Positions 43,735-54,868 of a stretch of 64,000 nucleotides of DNA are shown here, in pieces. Below the pieces are notes generated by a model. It saw nothing but the letters and a program-made list of their open reading frames with translations, did not search any database and was not told the DNA's origin. The DNA lies in the NCBI RefSeq assembly GCF_036711975.1, contig NC_091976.1:13268001-13332000 (forward strand), in the 5' to 3' direction. Each line of letters begins with the position of its first letter. The first letter of the stretch is position 1. The DNA is from Onthophagus taurus (Eukaryota; Arthropoda; Insecta; Coleoptera; Scarabaeidae). Made by a program: the position numbers and the translations under genes.

Positions 43735-43825
43735 CTGTCATATGGATAGTTTTGCAGATCTCGGGTATGAATTTACTAATTGTGTTTTTTGGAACACGAA
43801 ATAAAAATTCCAAACCATACGTTTT
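43735..43825 (-). pseudogene. Harbinger transposase fragment
   Basis: The minus strand reads YGLEFLFRVPKNTISKFIPE and ICKTIHMTVTEF, matching the HTH-like FRVGKSTISxxIPEVCxAI block of Harbinger transposases. About 30 codons remain, abutting the Penelope-like insertion. Confidence 0.6.
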
Positions 43826-43875
43826 GTTTTAGGTATTACTCCTTGTCTCATATTCGAATACTTTATAAACGGTAA

Positions 43876-44037
43876 GTTGTAACTCCTTGGGTGTAGTGAA
43901 CAAATTGTTGAACCGAAGCCCCCGCGGGAGTGTTGCTCATCATAACAGGAATAAGCGTTCTGTTTAATTGTTGAGAATCAAACCCTCCTATTAAGAAGAT
44001 AATTCCAGCGCACATCTCTTGAAAGATAGCACCATCA
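43876..44037 (-). pseudogene. Isolated exon of an insect acid lipase (Lip3-like)
   Basis: On the minus strand, after a TTTTTTGCAG acceptor-like sequence, 54 codons read without a stop: GAIFQEMCAGIIFLIGGFDS, QQLNRTLIPVMMSNTPAGAS and VQQFVHYTQGV. This is the cap-region segment of lysosomal/acid lipases, where the family has GYDxxQLNxTLLPxIxxxTPAGAS and VHYxQ. No neighbouring lipase exons, catalytic Ser (GHSxG) or His exon were found on either side. It is therefore most likely a relic or a transposed exon. Confidence 0.7.
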
Positions 44038-44086
44038 CTGCAAAAAATTGAACCTATTGTTTCTAAACCTTAACATTAATATTAAA

Positions 44087-44250
44087 GTTAAATATGTCGA
44101 GTTTGGACTCATTTTAAAGGATTTTTTATGAAGTTGACAATTATGTCAAAATTAAAAGTTCGAATTTTTTGATTTTTTGAGATAAATGTGTCAAGTTTGG
44201 ACTCACTTTAAAGGTAATAATAAAATGAAAGTTGACATTGACAACTGAAA
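44087..44250. repeat. Two-copy ~90-bp tandem repeat
   Basis: AATATGTCGAGTTTGGACTC at about 44091 recurs as AAATGTGTCAAGTTTGGACTC-type sequence at about 44185, each followed by a TTTAAAGG and GAAGTTGACA-type segment. Confidence 0.5.
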
Positions 44251-44269
44251 GTTTTTTTCACGACTAAAC

Positions 44270-44600
44270 CCGAATGTTTCTAGTTCTCGTTCTAGTTTGA
44301 GTTCAATAAAAATATACAACATAGTAATATCTTATGCTAACTAGCGCTACCTACCACTGCCACTAGAACTAACACTAGACCGTGAACTAGAAACATTCGG
44401 ATTTAGTCCCACGTCTCTCAAGACGGTTAAACCCGAATGGTTCTAGATCTTGTGTTAGTTCTAGTGATAGTGCTAATGTAAAACTACACCTCCCACATTA
44501 GTCCGAGAACTGGAAATATTCCGTCTAGTGTTAGTTCTAGTTTTAGTGCAATAAATGTGCAACAGTGATATCTTATGCTAACTAGCGCTACCTTCCGCTG
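44270..44600. repeat. ACTAG foldback repeat cluster 4 (opposite orientation)
   Basis: Contains TTATGCTAACTAGCGCTACC twice, CTAGAACTAACACTAGACCG and the hairpin GGATTTAGTCCCACGTCTCT. Same family as the clusters in IBtk intron 1, mostly reversed. Confidence 0.7.
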
Positions 44601-45459
44601 TCGTTTGTAAAATGGATCAGATGAGAGATGTTAATCTATTTGTGGAGTCTCTAAAGATGGCCAAGGGCCGAAACTTGTTAGACTTAAATTCTAAATAAAA
44701 TAAAAGTCAAACTTTCAATTTTATACTAACATCTAGAAAACGATACTGACTCGAAATTGTAGGTTCATCTATTTTTTCTGTTGTAGAATTTCTTGGTGTA
44801 TCTAAGTGTCGTATCTAATGGTAAGTCGGTTCTTAGACGTATGATGCAAATCGGACTTGAAATCGTATAACGTGATTAGCGCTTAGCTTTACCCTTTAAA
44901 ACAAATAGTATTTTAGGTCTCTCGGTATTCTGTATTTTTTCTAAAATGTTACACCTTTACTTACCAGACAGCATGTAAATCTCTAAAAACGATAAAATGA
45001 CGCTTAGTCAAGTGATGTATAACGCGGTCCATTTATTATAATATGATAAAACACATAGATAATGTTATTTAAATTTAATTTTAAGTATAGAATTCAAAAA
45101 CCTTAACTTTGACAACCTGGTGCCTAATAAGCGATACCTTTCCTGATTAATTGTTAACAGTGGCAAATATTTCATTGCTCTTCTATACAAAAATGGTAAT
45201 AATGGTCGATTATTTTATCAAACATCGAAGATAAAATATTGTTCATAATGAACGATGTATCGATGTTTTATGGACTTCAACATCGCTATTAAAACATCGA
45301 TGTTTTCGAAAAATCGATGTATCGTTTGCATCCCTAGCTGCACCAGGCGTACGAAAAGTTCAATGCAATGTGTACCCCTATCAAACTGTTCCTGTACCCC
45401 TGGTGGTACGCGTACCACAGTTTGGGAAACACTGTTCTATATAATAATTTTTTTCCTAT
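44601..45459. other. Intergenic; hAT-like end near Ir40a 3' side
   Basis: No gene at 44601-45180. At 45340-45440 the minus strand starts CAGTGTTTCCCAAACTGTGG and continues GTACGCGTACCACCAGGGG, typical of a hAT-type terminal region. Tandem CATCGATGTTTT-type motifs lie at 45245-45325. Only one end is recognisable. Confidence 0.5.
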
Positions 45460-47336
45460 TTATTCAATGTACTCTAAAGTGCTTATAATAGCCTCGTTAA
45501 TATAATTCCTAATTAGTATTCTTATTCTAACTCTAACATTAGCGAAAAATGCTACAATAACATGAATTTTTTTATCTAATTTTAATCGCAATTTCGATTT
45601 CCGTGCATTTTTATACAACTTCGATTGCTTTTTATGAATACTTTCAAAAATCAAAGTTAAAGTAGCAATAAAATGCCCAATAAAAAGTAAATAAAAAGCT
45701 CCTTGTAACATTTTAATATTAATAGCTTTCAGTTTTAAACTGTTTTCTTTTTTACCGACGCTGTTATCATCATTGAGTTGCAGTTCTTTTTTAAGGTGTG
45801 ACTCGAAATGTTGTTTCCCTAGCTTTTCATATTCATCTTGAGTTAGTTTCGTTAAAATTCCCGCTTCAAAAACTGCCATTAATCTAAAAAAAATAGTAAT
45901 AAATTAACGTTTTGATTAACGTTAAGCATTTAAATTACATTTTATTGAAGTTTTCTATGTAAGGGCAACCGATTTGAAAAGCCATAGCCGAATAAGCAGT
46001 GTTTATTTTATCGCTTAAGTGAAAATTGGTGACTCCAAAACGTTGGATGTCGAAAAATAGAGTTTCTCGCCCAGCTATTAAAGCAACATTTAGATTCTGT
46101 TTCACCAAACGAACACCTTCTTCAACTGAATCGATTAAATATGATTTCTGATTTTCGTTCATTAATTTCCACAAAGTTCCGTAAATTCCTGAACCATTTT
46201 CCAATAAACCAAACGTAGAACTATGTTTTTCTACGTATAGTTGATAATATTCGTTGATCATTGATTCTTTTAATTGGAATAGATTATTTATTGATTTTTC
46301 TGTTTTTTTAAATAAAGAAAATCAAAGTTAGAATTTTTAATTGATTAATTAATTAGGTACCTCTTCCTGGTTTTGCTAAAAGTGAAGTTAGATTCGCCGA
46401 ATACATATCACCGATAACATACGTCCCAGCAAGTGACACCAACACCACAAATAATCTCACTTTTAAACTATTATCGTTTAAACGTTCCGATTGTCCAAGA
46501 AATAATCGCACAATAAACCAAAAACTATCCAAAAATAAGTTATTTTGTGATCGTCTCGATTTTCTAGGTCTGTACCGATTTGGTACTTCAATTAAAACGT
46601 ACAAAATCACAACACAAACAATTAAAGTAATTATAATAGCTGGCCAAACCTAAAATTATTTTTAATTTTTGTAACTCATCTTTAGTAAAAAGAAGAGTAG
46701 ATTTGATTTACTTTCCAATGAAATGGTCTGATAAGCGCTAAAGCTTCGTTTAACATCGCGGGTGCGTGAGTAACAAAAGCCCCGCTGTCAGCTAAAGTAA
46801 GAAAAGAGAAATCCGCAACATTAGATCGTTCTAAGGTTAAGGCGACATCGCCAAGTAAAAATTCGTAACTTCGTTTATAGATTAAACCTAAAACACCTTC
46901 GAAAGTTCCGTTAGCATTAAATGATGAACCTTGTATTCGATCTGGTGGGTCTTCATATTGAAACCTAAAATGTTAAGAATAAGAATTATTATAACAATTA
47001 AAGTGTTATTGTTTAACCTGAAATTTAATTTTTGAGATAATAAATTTAATAATTTATAATCTCGCCCTCCGATAACTTCAATGGAATTATTGTTGTACTT
47101 CACAAAATGCCATGGAGGTTTCTAAAATGGTATTTTTTTTTATTTTGAAGTTAAATTTTTAAATAATTACGTGAATAACAGGAACGTTGATTAACTTCTT
47201 TTTAAAATCTTTAAAAATCAATTTTTCGTTTGGTAAAGTGGGATGGTTAAATAAGTTTTTATTCTTTGTCCACCAATTAACCATTGATAAATGATGTTTT
47301 CTATGCGAAGTAGCTTGGTTGTAATAAATTCGGTAT
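45460..47336 (-). CDS. Ir40a: Ir40a exons 4-9 (ligand-binding core, membrane segments, C-terminus)
   Basis: Six exons separated by introns of 49, 53, 62, 61 and 55 bp. They cover the S1 lobe, TM1, pore, TM2, S2 lobe and TM3. The exon 8-to-9 junction (AT|A) gives NKI-LMAVFEAG. The ATG at 45879 is therefore internal, not a start. No stops interrupt the joined frame. Confidence 0.88.
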
Positions 47337-50300
47337 CTATAATATAGTATAATAAAAAGTTAGTTTACAGGTTAACTTACAATAAGTACGAAGGCTTTCA
47401 TGGACGGTGTTAATTGACCTATTACTAGAACCACAAACTTTCGGGTTAAGCCGTGCATCTTTTGGAAAAGTGTTTGATTTTTTGGATGCCATGTTGCAAC
47501 CTTCTTCAGCAACTAATTCGAAGTCTTAATCGATTTTATCGTACTTCTTCAGACACCTTGCAATTCGCTCCGTCACATCTGAAATATCAGAGTCACCACA
47601 ATCAATATAAGAAGGGCACTACGACTATCAGAACGAAAACGGACATCATCGTTCTACCTAGCAGACAAAGAGAATGCCACCATGATCATAGGCAAGAAAA
47701 AATACGACGACATGACGTGCCTTTTGGATCCAGTCACCTATAAAAAAATCAAGAAGGACCCAACCGAGAAGATAAAATAAACTAAAAGAATTGGTGAAAT
47801 CTACTGAAATTCCAGCAGAGTACTACCAAGAATTTATGGATTACCTATTGGTAAAATAGAATTGTATGTCAGAATTTTTAAGCATTTTATGGAATCAATC
47901 AAAAGTTTGAAGTTAGCTCCATCCTAGAGATCATGGTAAGTTTCAATATGGAATCTCTATTTACCAAAGCAGCAGTCAAAGATGCCGTGGATGGTCTTCG
48001 CCAGAACTAATCTAAGAGGGCTTACGGAAGTATGTTCCACGGCTAGTGGAGTACGGATTAATATTCACATATTTTAGCTGGAAGGAAGAATTTTATGAGC
48101 AATGCGAAGGGGCAACCTTTGTCACCGATAATCGCCAATATCTACGTGGAGATGTTTAGGGAAGAAGCATTAAGAAATTCATGAAAACGAAATCCATGGC
48201 ATTGTTATGTTGGTGATATCTTTTTGACCTCGTGGCAGCATGGAGAAGAGCATCACCAGGAATTCCTAGAACACCTGACTTCACAACATCCCATGATCAA
48301 ATTTACCATGGAAACGGAACTTGTTAAAGGAAGCTTAGGTAACTACCTTTCCTGCATTATTGGTCAGTAGGAAAACAGATAGGGGGCATAGAATTGGGAA
48401 TGTATCGAAAGAAGACACTCACTAACAGGTATCTACAGGCTTCGTCCCATCACCACCCGCAACAGAAGAGGTCAACTAAGCCCTGTCCCAGCAAGCAGAA
48501 AGAATATACGACAAAAAGAATTTAAAAAAAGAAGGATTTCTAGAAGATGTACTCCAGAAGAACGACTACACTCTGAGGGATATCCAGCATGGCTCGCAGC
48601 AATGCAAGGAAAGAGAAGACACAGTATATACTGCACCAACCGGGTTATATGCCTTCCTTATGATGCAGGTGTGACGGAGTGCTCTTCCAATAGCTAAAGG
48701 CAAACTAGCCCCATTGAAGGGAGTGGGAGTCTATGGGCTATCGTGTAGTTTTTTTTTGAGTGCATGATCGCCCTGACCAGCTTTTCGGCATGCGGGGACC
48801 CTGATGTTATTTAACATTCCACATGATTTAAAAATAAAACTGACTCAACAACTATAATTCAGAACCTGCGGTGATAAATCTAAAGTAAGTATGATTCATA
48901 CAAAAGAAAAAATAATCAATTATCCCAACCTATCACCTAAACAGCACTTAACGATATCTAATTATCCTGTACTTACGGTGTCCTAAATAACCTATACTTA
49001 TAACTAAACAGCTTAAACTAATTCCCTAACATTATTTGACAAAAGAAACAACATTCCAATTTAACTAATAGCTCCTTAACAAAACTATCCGGAATATTGT
49101 AACATACACGTATATACAATATCAGTGCGTAGCTGATCCATGTTCCGTTCATCCGCAACATATCGGTGCCTGTCATCCCTTGTTCCCTTCACCCATTCCA
49201 TCCCTAATTCTATTGATACCAGCTCAGCTTGCATATCCACGATCCATACTCTACGTTCACAAAATACATTTTCACCCGACATTAGTACTATTGCTGGAAA
49301 AACTTGCTATAAACTTCTGCACCGCTTTGAACCTACAAAAGGGACAGAAAGGTGCATCCATAAACATTTTCGCAGACAGTCGGACCGCCCTAAAGGAAAT
49401 TCAGGCCTATACGTGTGACTCCGCACTGATCAGAAAGTGTGCCAACAATCTGAATGATGTTACTCTATGGTGGGTTTCAGGTCGGTAGTTAGTACAGAGA
49501 CATTGAGGACAATGAGAAGGCGGACAAGCTGGCCAAAGAGGTAGTGAAAACGCCCTTCATTGGACTTCAACCCGGTTGTGGACTACAAAAAGCCACATAA
49601 AACAAGTAACCTGGAAAGAACATCCAGGTCACAGACAAGCGAAGTGTATGATAACTCTGTAGCAAAACGATACCAAAGAGGTTTTATGCCTCATCAAAGG
49701 GGATCTAAGGGCACTCTCAGGTTTCCTGACCGGCCATGCGCCCCTAAAATACCACCTCTTCCACATTGGACAAGCTAAGGATCAAACTTGTCGACTTTGC
49801 AACGACGAGTTAGAAAGGGCTGAACATATACTGTATAATTGCGTTGTCAGAGGCTGTCTAAGATACAAAATTTTCGGTAAAGCCTTTTAACACCTACCGA
49901 CATAAATGAACAAGACCTAAGGACAGTAAGGTTCATTAAGGACCTACATTTGCCCTAAACTTTTGGAGGGTTGAATGTTACAATAGATCTTATAGGACGC
50001 GGAGACGAGAGGGGCCGCTCCCCTCATCCCGCCAGCAATAATAATAATAATAACACCATTCGCTCCACATGCATCTCCTCTCTCATTCTCCCTCCTTTAA
50101 CTTTAGCCACTTCCCATCCATGGCTGCGGTGACTAGATGACCATCCCGGGCACTATTTGTAGAGCGTCCGTGAACGCCATCCCGTAGGCTCCCACCCTTC
50201 ACAATAGGAAACGTCATCACGGCTATCTTACATTTCACAAATTTCATAAGCTCTACGAACAGAAAACCTGAGTCGATGACAACACCTAGTATTTCAGTGA

Positions 50301-53300
50301 GGTGACCATTTATCCTTCATTTGCTCAATCCTCTTCACTGACAGATCCGAGATATGTACAGCTCTGTTCAGATTTAATGCGAATCGGCCGCTGTTAGCTC
50401 CGACATGACGCTGGTACTGGAAGAAGACGGAGACATCTTTTGTTTCTATTCACTTCGATTTCTGAGACTAAAGGAAGTTACTCTCTTCCTTAACCCAGGT
50501 AAAACCGTCCCAGTTTGAAGTGGGCCGAAGAATGGATCACCCTTTTTTTAAATGTGTTAATTTTATTTTATTTTAAATCTTTTTTGATATTTTTAAGCAC
50601 AACAAATACACGATTTTTTATATGTTCCTCTAATAAATGATTTTAGAGTATTTCTATAAATAAAACGTCAGATAAAAGTTATTCATGACCGGGTAGCTGT
50701 AAAAAAACCCTAATGACGGAGCAATTGGCTACAACACGGTTACGATTTGCCTGTGAATACCTTGAGTATAATTGGGAACCAGTCATCTTCACAGACGAAA
50801 AAATCTTCTGTTCGTCGGACGACCATAAGAAATTACTATGGCGAAGGGATGGAACCCGGTATGATGCTAATCATGTTCAACCCAATACAAGAAGTGGACG
50901 CATTTCCTTGGGTTATTGGGGATGGATGAGCATTCATGGACCGGGAGAACTGACCGAAATGAAAGGAAGATTTAATTCGATTAAATACATTCGAGTGGTG
51001 GAGGATGTTTTGATACCATCAGTAAGAACCTTGTATCCAGAAGGGATCATCACGATAGTCCAAGACAATTCGCCCGTGCATTCTTCAAGAATTGTTCATG
51101 ATTGGTTTAACGATCATAATGAGGTTAGGCGAATACCCTGGCCAGCTTGGTCACCGGATCTAAACCCATTCGAAAATCTATGGGCTTTGGTGAAAAAACA
51201 GTTTAATAAAAATACCAACTTTCCTTTTCGCAACGTGGATAATCTGCGCCGCAACATTACAGTTGTGTGGTAATTGATTCGCGGCAAGGATGTATGCGAA
51301 AGATTAGTAAATTCGATGTCCATCAGACTGCAATGTTGCATAGAGAACAATGGGTATTATACAAAATACTGATATTTGATGGTATAATGGACCGTATGAA
51401 ATTCTCCCCAATTAGATTATTATAATATTTATTATATTTTATATGTATAATAATATCTTATATTTTTTGTTATATGGGAGTGTTATATTTTATTATATTG
51501 ATTTTTGATTGTTTGAGTTTATTACATTAAAATGGTTTGCGATATATTTCAATATATGTATTGTTTATTGTACTTATTATCAATATATCATTTTCATTTC
51601 TTTTGAGGTTCGACTTATCCTTCCACTGTATTACCAAAGTAATACACTAATTATTAGTAATTATTTTCATTTACTACAGAAATTGTGTAAAGTAAATGGA
51701 TTGCTTATACCTACTTATTTTCTCAATTTTTCTTTGTGATTCAGATTTTCATTCTTTGTCTTGGCCATAAATCACACCACCCCGCTTGCCTGTTCGGAAC
51801 TTTTACAAGACTACAGAGCAGGTAAAACCGAATTGAATGTCTCGTGAACGTAGGTCGTTTCTAGTACAATTTTATGCCTCTACGAGCGGCTCTTTTCGCA
51901 TTATACCTGAACAGAACTGTATGACCTCGTCATCAGCATACTCCTGTACCAGACCAACTCCGTCGTCCAGTGCTGTTCTGACTCTCTTAAACCAGTCATT
52001 CATCGCGTACAACCACAATACCAGCCCCAAGTTGGATCCCTGCAGACATCCTCTGCTTCTCCAGTATTCTACATCGTCGCTACACACATCAAGTAGCCGG
52101 GATACTCCAATCTCTCCAAGGCACTCATCATACCAGCACCGCGCATTAAACGCGTTTTCAACGTCCAAAGCCACTACCACACTATGTCTACCGCACGTCC
52201 ATCCTTCCCTCATATTTTTTCTTATTATCCCACCCAATGCTTGTACCTTTCCCCTTCCTCTCATGAACTCTACTGTCCTTCATGCAACCCACTCACTTTC
52301 TCCACGAATGATAAAACTCTACCTCCCTGTCGAAAGTCTTCCCTATGGAGGAAGCCAAACTAATTGGTCTGACCCCGCCCTTTGGTTTCGGAAGCCACAC
52401 AACCCTCAGACATGCCTTAATTGCTCCTTTCCATTCACATTTAAAAATCTTCCATGACTTTTCATTGCGATTGTTTTGATTCTATCGCAGCCCTTCAACT
52501 TTCCCTCGTCCATGCTTGATATAATACCCTCCAATTCTTTATCTCTAACCTTCTCCACCATCCATTCATCCCTACCATGTCGGTACCACTCCATCATCCG
52601 TTCCACTTCGCGCCTTGAATCACGGTATCCTCCTCCGCCTATTCTCAGGGAAGTATTTCCGGTATAGGTCACCTATCGACTCCTCGCTCTTGAACCTCGA
52701 GTAAGCATGAAGAGGGGCCATGCTTGCTCGCCATCAATACTTTCTTTCTACCTCTTACTCTCCACACCTCCTTCCATTCTTTATCTTTCACTCTCCCCCC
52801 TAACTTTTCTATATTCTTTCTCTTTGCCCAAACAATTTCTCGTTTATATTCCTGCCTAGCCTCTATGTAACGTTGTTTCTGATTCTCCACATCCTATTCA
52901 TACTTCCACACGCCCCTCTGTTCTTTTATCCTTTCTCTCCTCAACCTTTGTCTCCTCTTCTGCAGTTCACCATACTATTTAATACGCATGCTTCCGCCTT
53001 CTCCTTAACTCTTTCTCACAAGCTTACCTTATCCCCTCACTCCACCGTTTCCCTCTCTCTACACCTCTAATCTCCTCCCGTACACATGACTTCCTGACGT
53101 ATTCTTCTAATACCTTAATCATGCAGTTATTATTTTGGCCATACTGGATGTAATATCGAGTGTTACATCAAGGACCATAAGAAGGATGCCCGACTAAATA
53201 AGATAAATCGATCCCGCAGTCGTCAGTTACAGAGTATTGGCAGAAAAAGACCCACACCATAGATATTGACAAGGCCAAACTGCTAGCCAAAGTTGGAAAT

Positions 53301-54126
53301 TGTTTCCAAAGGATCACAAGAGACGTTATCTAGGAACTATGTAAATAGAGAAGACGGCTGATAGCTTACCCACATATACAAAATGCTAGTTAACATACCG
53401 AAGTCTTCTCAAACCGGATTAGACAAAAATGGCTTAACCCGAAAGTGTCCAGTTCTAAGTCTACTGTTAGTTCTAGATTTAATTTAATTAACTTATAATA
53501 ACTTACGTATTTAAACGAGGATTTGTTATTAAAACTACTTTCATAGCTTCATGAATATTTCTTAAGAAGTAACGTTGAAAATTTTCGTTTCCCCAATAAA
53601 AAATGTAAATTAAATTTCTGCGGATGCAATTTGTTTCTCGAATCTAAATTTAATCGGATTAAATTTTATTTTTGTTGTTTTTTGTACAAACCTCAATTAA
53701 AATATGTTCGGCTAATTTTTTATTAACAAAAAACAAATTGTAAAGTTTCATGTGATTCTTATAAATTATTGATAAATAATTAAAATACTGATCTAAATTA
53801 CGCACAGAGGACACGTTAAAATGACAAATTGATATGTCCTTTTTTGTGAAGCTTTGTGTAAGTTGTATTAAAAAATAAGAATCTAAAAAAATAAAATTTT
53901 ATATTTACATTTTATCTTTAGAAATTTACTTACCCATTGTATTATCATATATAATCGTTATTTCACTTGTTGGAAACCCTCTTGTAATATCAACTAAAGC
54001 TACGTTTAATTCACCACCGTACGTAATTTCATAATCATTTTTCAATTGAAACCATTCTGTGTAGCTCTTTAAACCTAAAGATGCTTTTAAAATTAGTAAA
54101 CTAAAATACAAAATAAATTTTCTCAT
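45460..54126 (-). CDS. Ir40a: Ionotropic receptor IR40a (whole gene)
   Basis: Nine exons on minus: 54126-53934, 53882-53692, 53643-53507, 47336-47171, 47121-47018, 46964-46712, 46649-46361, 46299-45939 and 45883-45460. All are GT-AG and in frame, giving 705 aa. A signal peptide MRKFILYFSLLILKASLG comes first. The S1 ligand-binding lobe includes YEFLLGDVALTLERSNVADF and LADSGAFVTHAP. TM1 begins VWPAIIITLIVCVVILYVLI. The pore and TM2 region contains GDMYSANLTSLLAKPGRG. S2 contains YQLYVEKHSSTFGLLENGSG and ALIAGRETLFFDIQRFG. TM3 is near MLQGAFYLLFIGHF. The combination fits IR40a, which in Drosophila works with IR25a and IR93a in humidity sensing. The subfamily call rests on recall of conserved blocks. 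The AATAAA overlaps the stop codon. Intron 3 holds a 6.1 kb insertion. Confidence 0.85.
47472..47516 (-). ncRNA. Decayed hammerhead-like motif
   Basis: Minus strand CUGAAGAAGGUUGCAACAUG is nearly identical to motif C, but the GAAACG part has become AAAAAA and stem III is lost. It is presumably non-functional. Confidence 0.4.
47640..48745 (+). pseudogene. Penelope reverse-transcriptase relic
   Basis: The plus strand in broken frames reads WHCYVGDIFLTSWQHGEEHH at about 48200, where the family has the YVDD active site. Here the first Asp is Gly. It is followed by FLEHLTSQHPMIKFTMETEL and, near 48700, PLKGVGVYGLSCS, the start of the GIY-YIG linker. Stops and shifts occur throughout. Confidence 0.75.
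49140..49990 (+). pseudogene. LINE RNase H domain and C-terminal zinc motif
   Basis: The plus strand reads SINIFADSRTALKEIQAYTC (catalytic Asp), RKCANNLNDVTLWWVSGR and EKADKLAKEV, the RNase H core. Then LSGFLTGHAPLKYHLFHIGQ and CRLCNDELERAEHILYNC give the C-terminal CCHC-like motif of I/Jockey/R1-type LINEs. It lies opposite in orientation to the reverse transcriptase at 51840-52900. Confidence 0.8.
50000..50700. other. TAA microsatellite and unassigned sequence
   Basis: An (AAT)n run at about 50038-50053 follows the LINE tail. The moderately GC-rich 50060-50530 region has no recognised frame. It probably belongs to the minus-strand LINE. Confidence 0.35.
50713..51310 (+). pseudogene. Tc1-like transposase, C-terminal two thirds
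   Basis: The plus frame encodes WEPVIFTDEKIFCSSDDHKK (first Asp), GWMSIHGPGEL, IITIVQDNSPVHSSRIVHDW (second Asp) and IPWPAWSPDLNPFENLWALV (Glu), the DD34E signature of Tc1-type transposases. The frame breaks near 51270. The remaining C-terminal sequence and the N-terminal DNA-binding domain are missing or shifted. Terminal repeats were not identified. Confidence 0.85.
51311..51770. other. AT-rich spacer between Tc1 and LINE
   Basis: Contains TATTATA-type low complexity around 51420-51500. No gene was seen. Confidence 0.35.
51780..53124 (-). pseudogene. R1-like LINE reverse transcriptase, broken
   Basis: Minus strand, three frames in order. 52890-52669 gives a Lys/Arg-rich linker (EYKREIVWAKRKNIEKLGG). 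52672-52406 gives LEGIISSMDEGKLKGCDRIK. 52264-51872 gives VALDVENAFNARCWYDE (first catalytic Asp), GCLQGSNLGLVLWLYAMND and QEYADDEV (the YADD catalytic box). The order is right for an R1/Jockey-type reverse transcriptase. A plus-strand frame covering 51837-52457 is its shadow. Confidence 0.8.
53125..53350 (+). pseudogene. Penelope GIY-YIG endonuclease relic
   Basis: The plus strand reads SYYFGHTGCNIECYIKDHKK and DARLNKINRS, the second half of the GIY-YIG domain of Penelope-like proteins (family pattern YIGxTGRxxxxRIKEH). Confidence 0.65.
53507..54126 (-). CDS. Ir40a: Ir40a exons 1-3 (signal peptide and N-terminal region)
   Basis: Exons 54126-53934, 53882-53692 and 53643-53507 with 51- and 48-bp introns. 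The start is the ATG at 54126. The frame opens 15 nt upstream at a TTG, but there is no earlier ATG in it. Exon 3 ends in phase 2 and joins across the 6.2 kb intron to exon 4 (AC|A, Thr). Confidence 0.85.
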
Positions 54127-54390
54127 GTTTTTGAGTAGCAAAGATAATTCGATTCGTTAAACGTTGATTCAAATGTGTTACTTTCAGATTCTTTTGAAAT
54201 TCAATAGTCAATGTAATGTCAATAGATTTGAAAAGGTTAAACTTGAGTTTGATTGAAGGGTGGAAATCATATTATTTCTTGATGTGATATTCGATAATAC
54301 ACACAGATGAAATAGAACAAGTCACACAACTCTTTTCAATTTATAATCTTCTACTGATGAAATTGGTAGTTAATTTTGTACCATTTAATA
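54127..54390 (-). promoter_or_regulatory. Upstream region of Ir40a
   Basis: 264 bp between the Ir40a start codon and the first mobile sequence. No core promoter motif is assigned. The regulatory region is bounded by a Penelope-type relic. Confidence 0.35.
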
Positions 54391-54473
54391 TTTTTAGAGG
54401 GAACAAAAGTTTTTGTAAGGGTTGCACTTTTACTGGTTAGTAAAAAATCTTGTATTAAATATAATACGTCTCT

Positions 54474-54517
54474 TTATTTACATGTTTCGCCTGTCCTGGC
54501 AGGCATCTTCAGAATAA
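54474..54517 (-). ncRNA. Hammerhead-ribozyme-like motif B
   Basis: Minus strand: stem I UUAUU, core CUGAAGA, one extra U, stem II GCCUG with loop CCAGGA and CAGGC, GAA, palindromic ACAUGU as stem III, A at the cleavage position, stem I partner AAUAA. All three stems pair perfectly, with bases different from motifs A and C. Confidence 0.6.
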
Positions 54518-54868
54518 CTACAAAAAATTGAATTTATATTAATTTAAACATGTTAGATCACAGAATAGCATTGTAGTAAATTAAATCTAAATAAAATGTT
54601 ACTTAGAGAGTAAGGTATAAGTTGAAAATTTTTAACGTTTTTAACAACGGAAACTATCATAATCTTGAATTAAGTAAGTTCCACCATATTATGCCATTGT
54701 TCCATGTTCCATGTTGTTTGATGAATTCCACAAATTTCAACCTATAAATTCAGAAAGTAAAACATACAGAGCCATCCCCTACCCAGGAAAAATGGCCTAT
54801 ACTATTTGAAATGGCTGTAAAAAACATGGTACACCTTATCCTATAAAAATTACAATACCCTACAACAA

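Larger units (their letters stand above)
48746..53124. mobile_element. 4.4 kb block inserted into the Penelope GIY-YIG region
   Basis: The Penelope coding sequence stops at TCGTGTAG (48744) and resumes with AGTTATTATTTTGGCC at 53125, joining SCS to YYFGHTGC. The block starts with a T-run (48746-48755), the expected poly(A) end of a minus-strand LINE. It contains a plus-strand RNase H relic, a Tc1 transposase and a minus-strand LINE reverse transcriptase. Confidence 0.65.
47385..53487 (+). mobile_element. Penelope-like element in Ir40a intron 3, with nested LINE and Tc1
   Basis: Flanked by a 13-bp duplication with one mismatch, TTAACTTACAATA (47372-47384) and TTAACTTATAATA (53488-53500). The ends are inverted: AAACTTTCGGGTTAAGCC at about 47430 and GGCTTAACCCGAAAGTGTCC at about 53431. 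The reverse-transcriptase relic (47640-48745) and GIY-YIG relic (53125-53350) are on the plus strand. They are separated by a 4.4 kb block of other elements. Without the insertion the intron would be 54 bp. Confidence 0.85.

Noticed and set aside
51837..52457. Plus-strand 206-codon open frame rich in Ser and Pro
   Set aside because: Antisense of the LINE reverse transcriptase, whose minus-strand frame has the catalytic YADD box.
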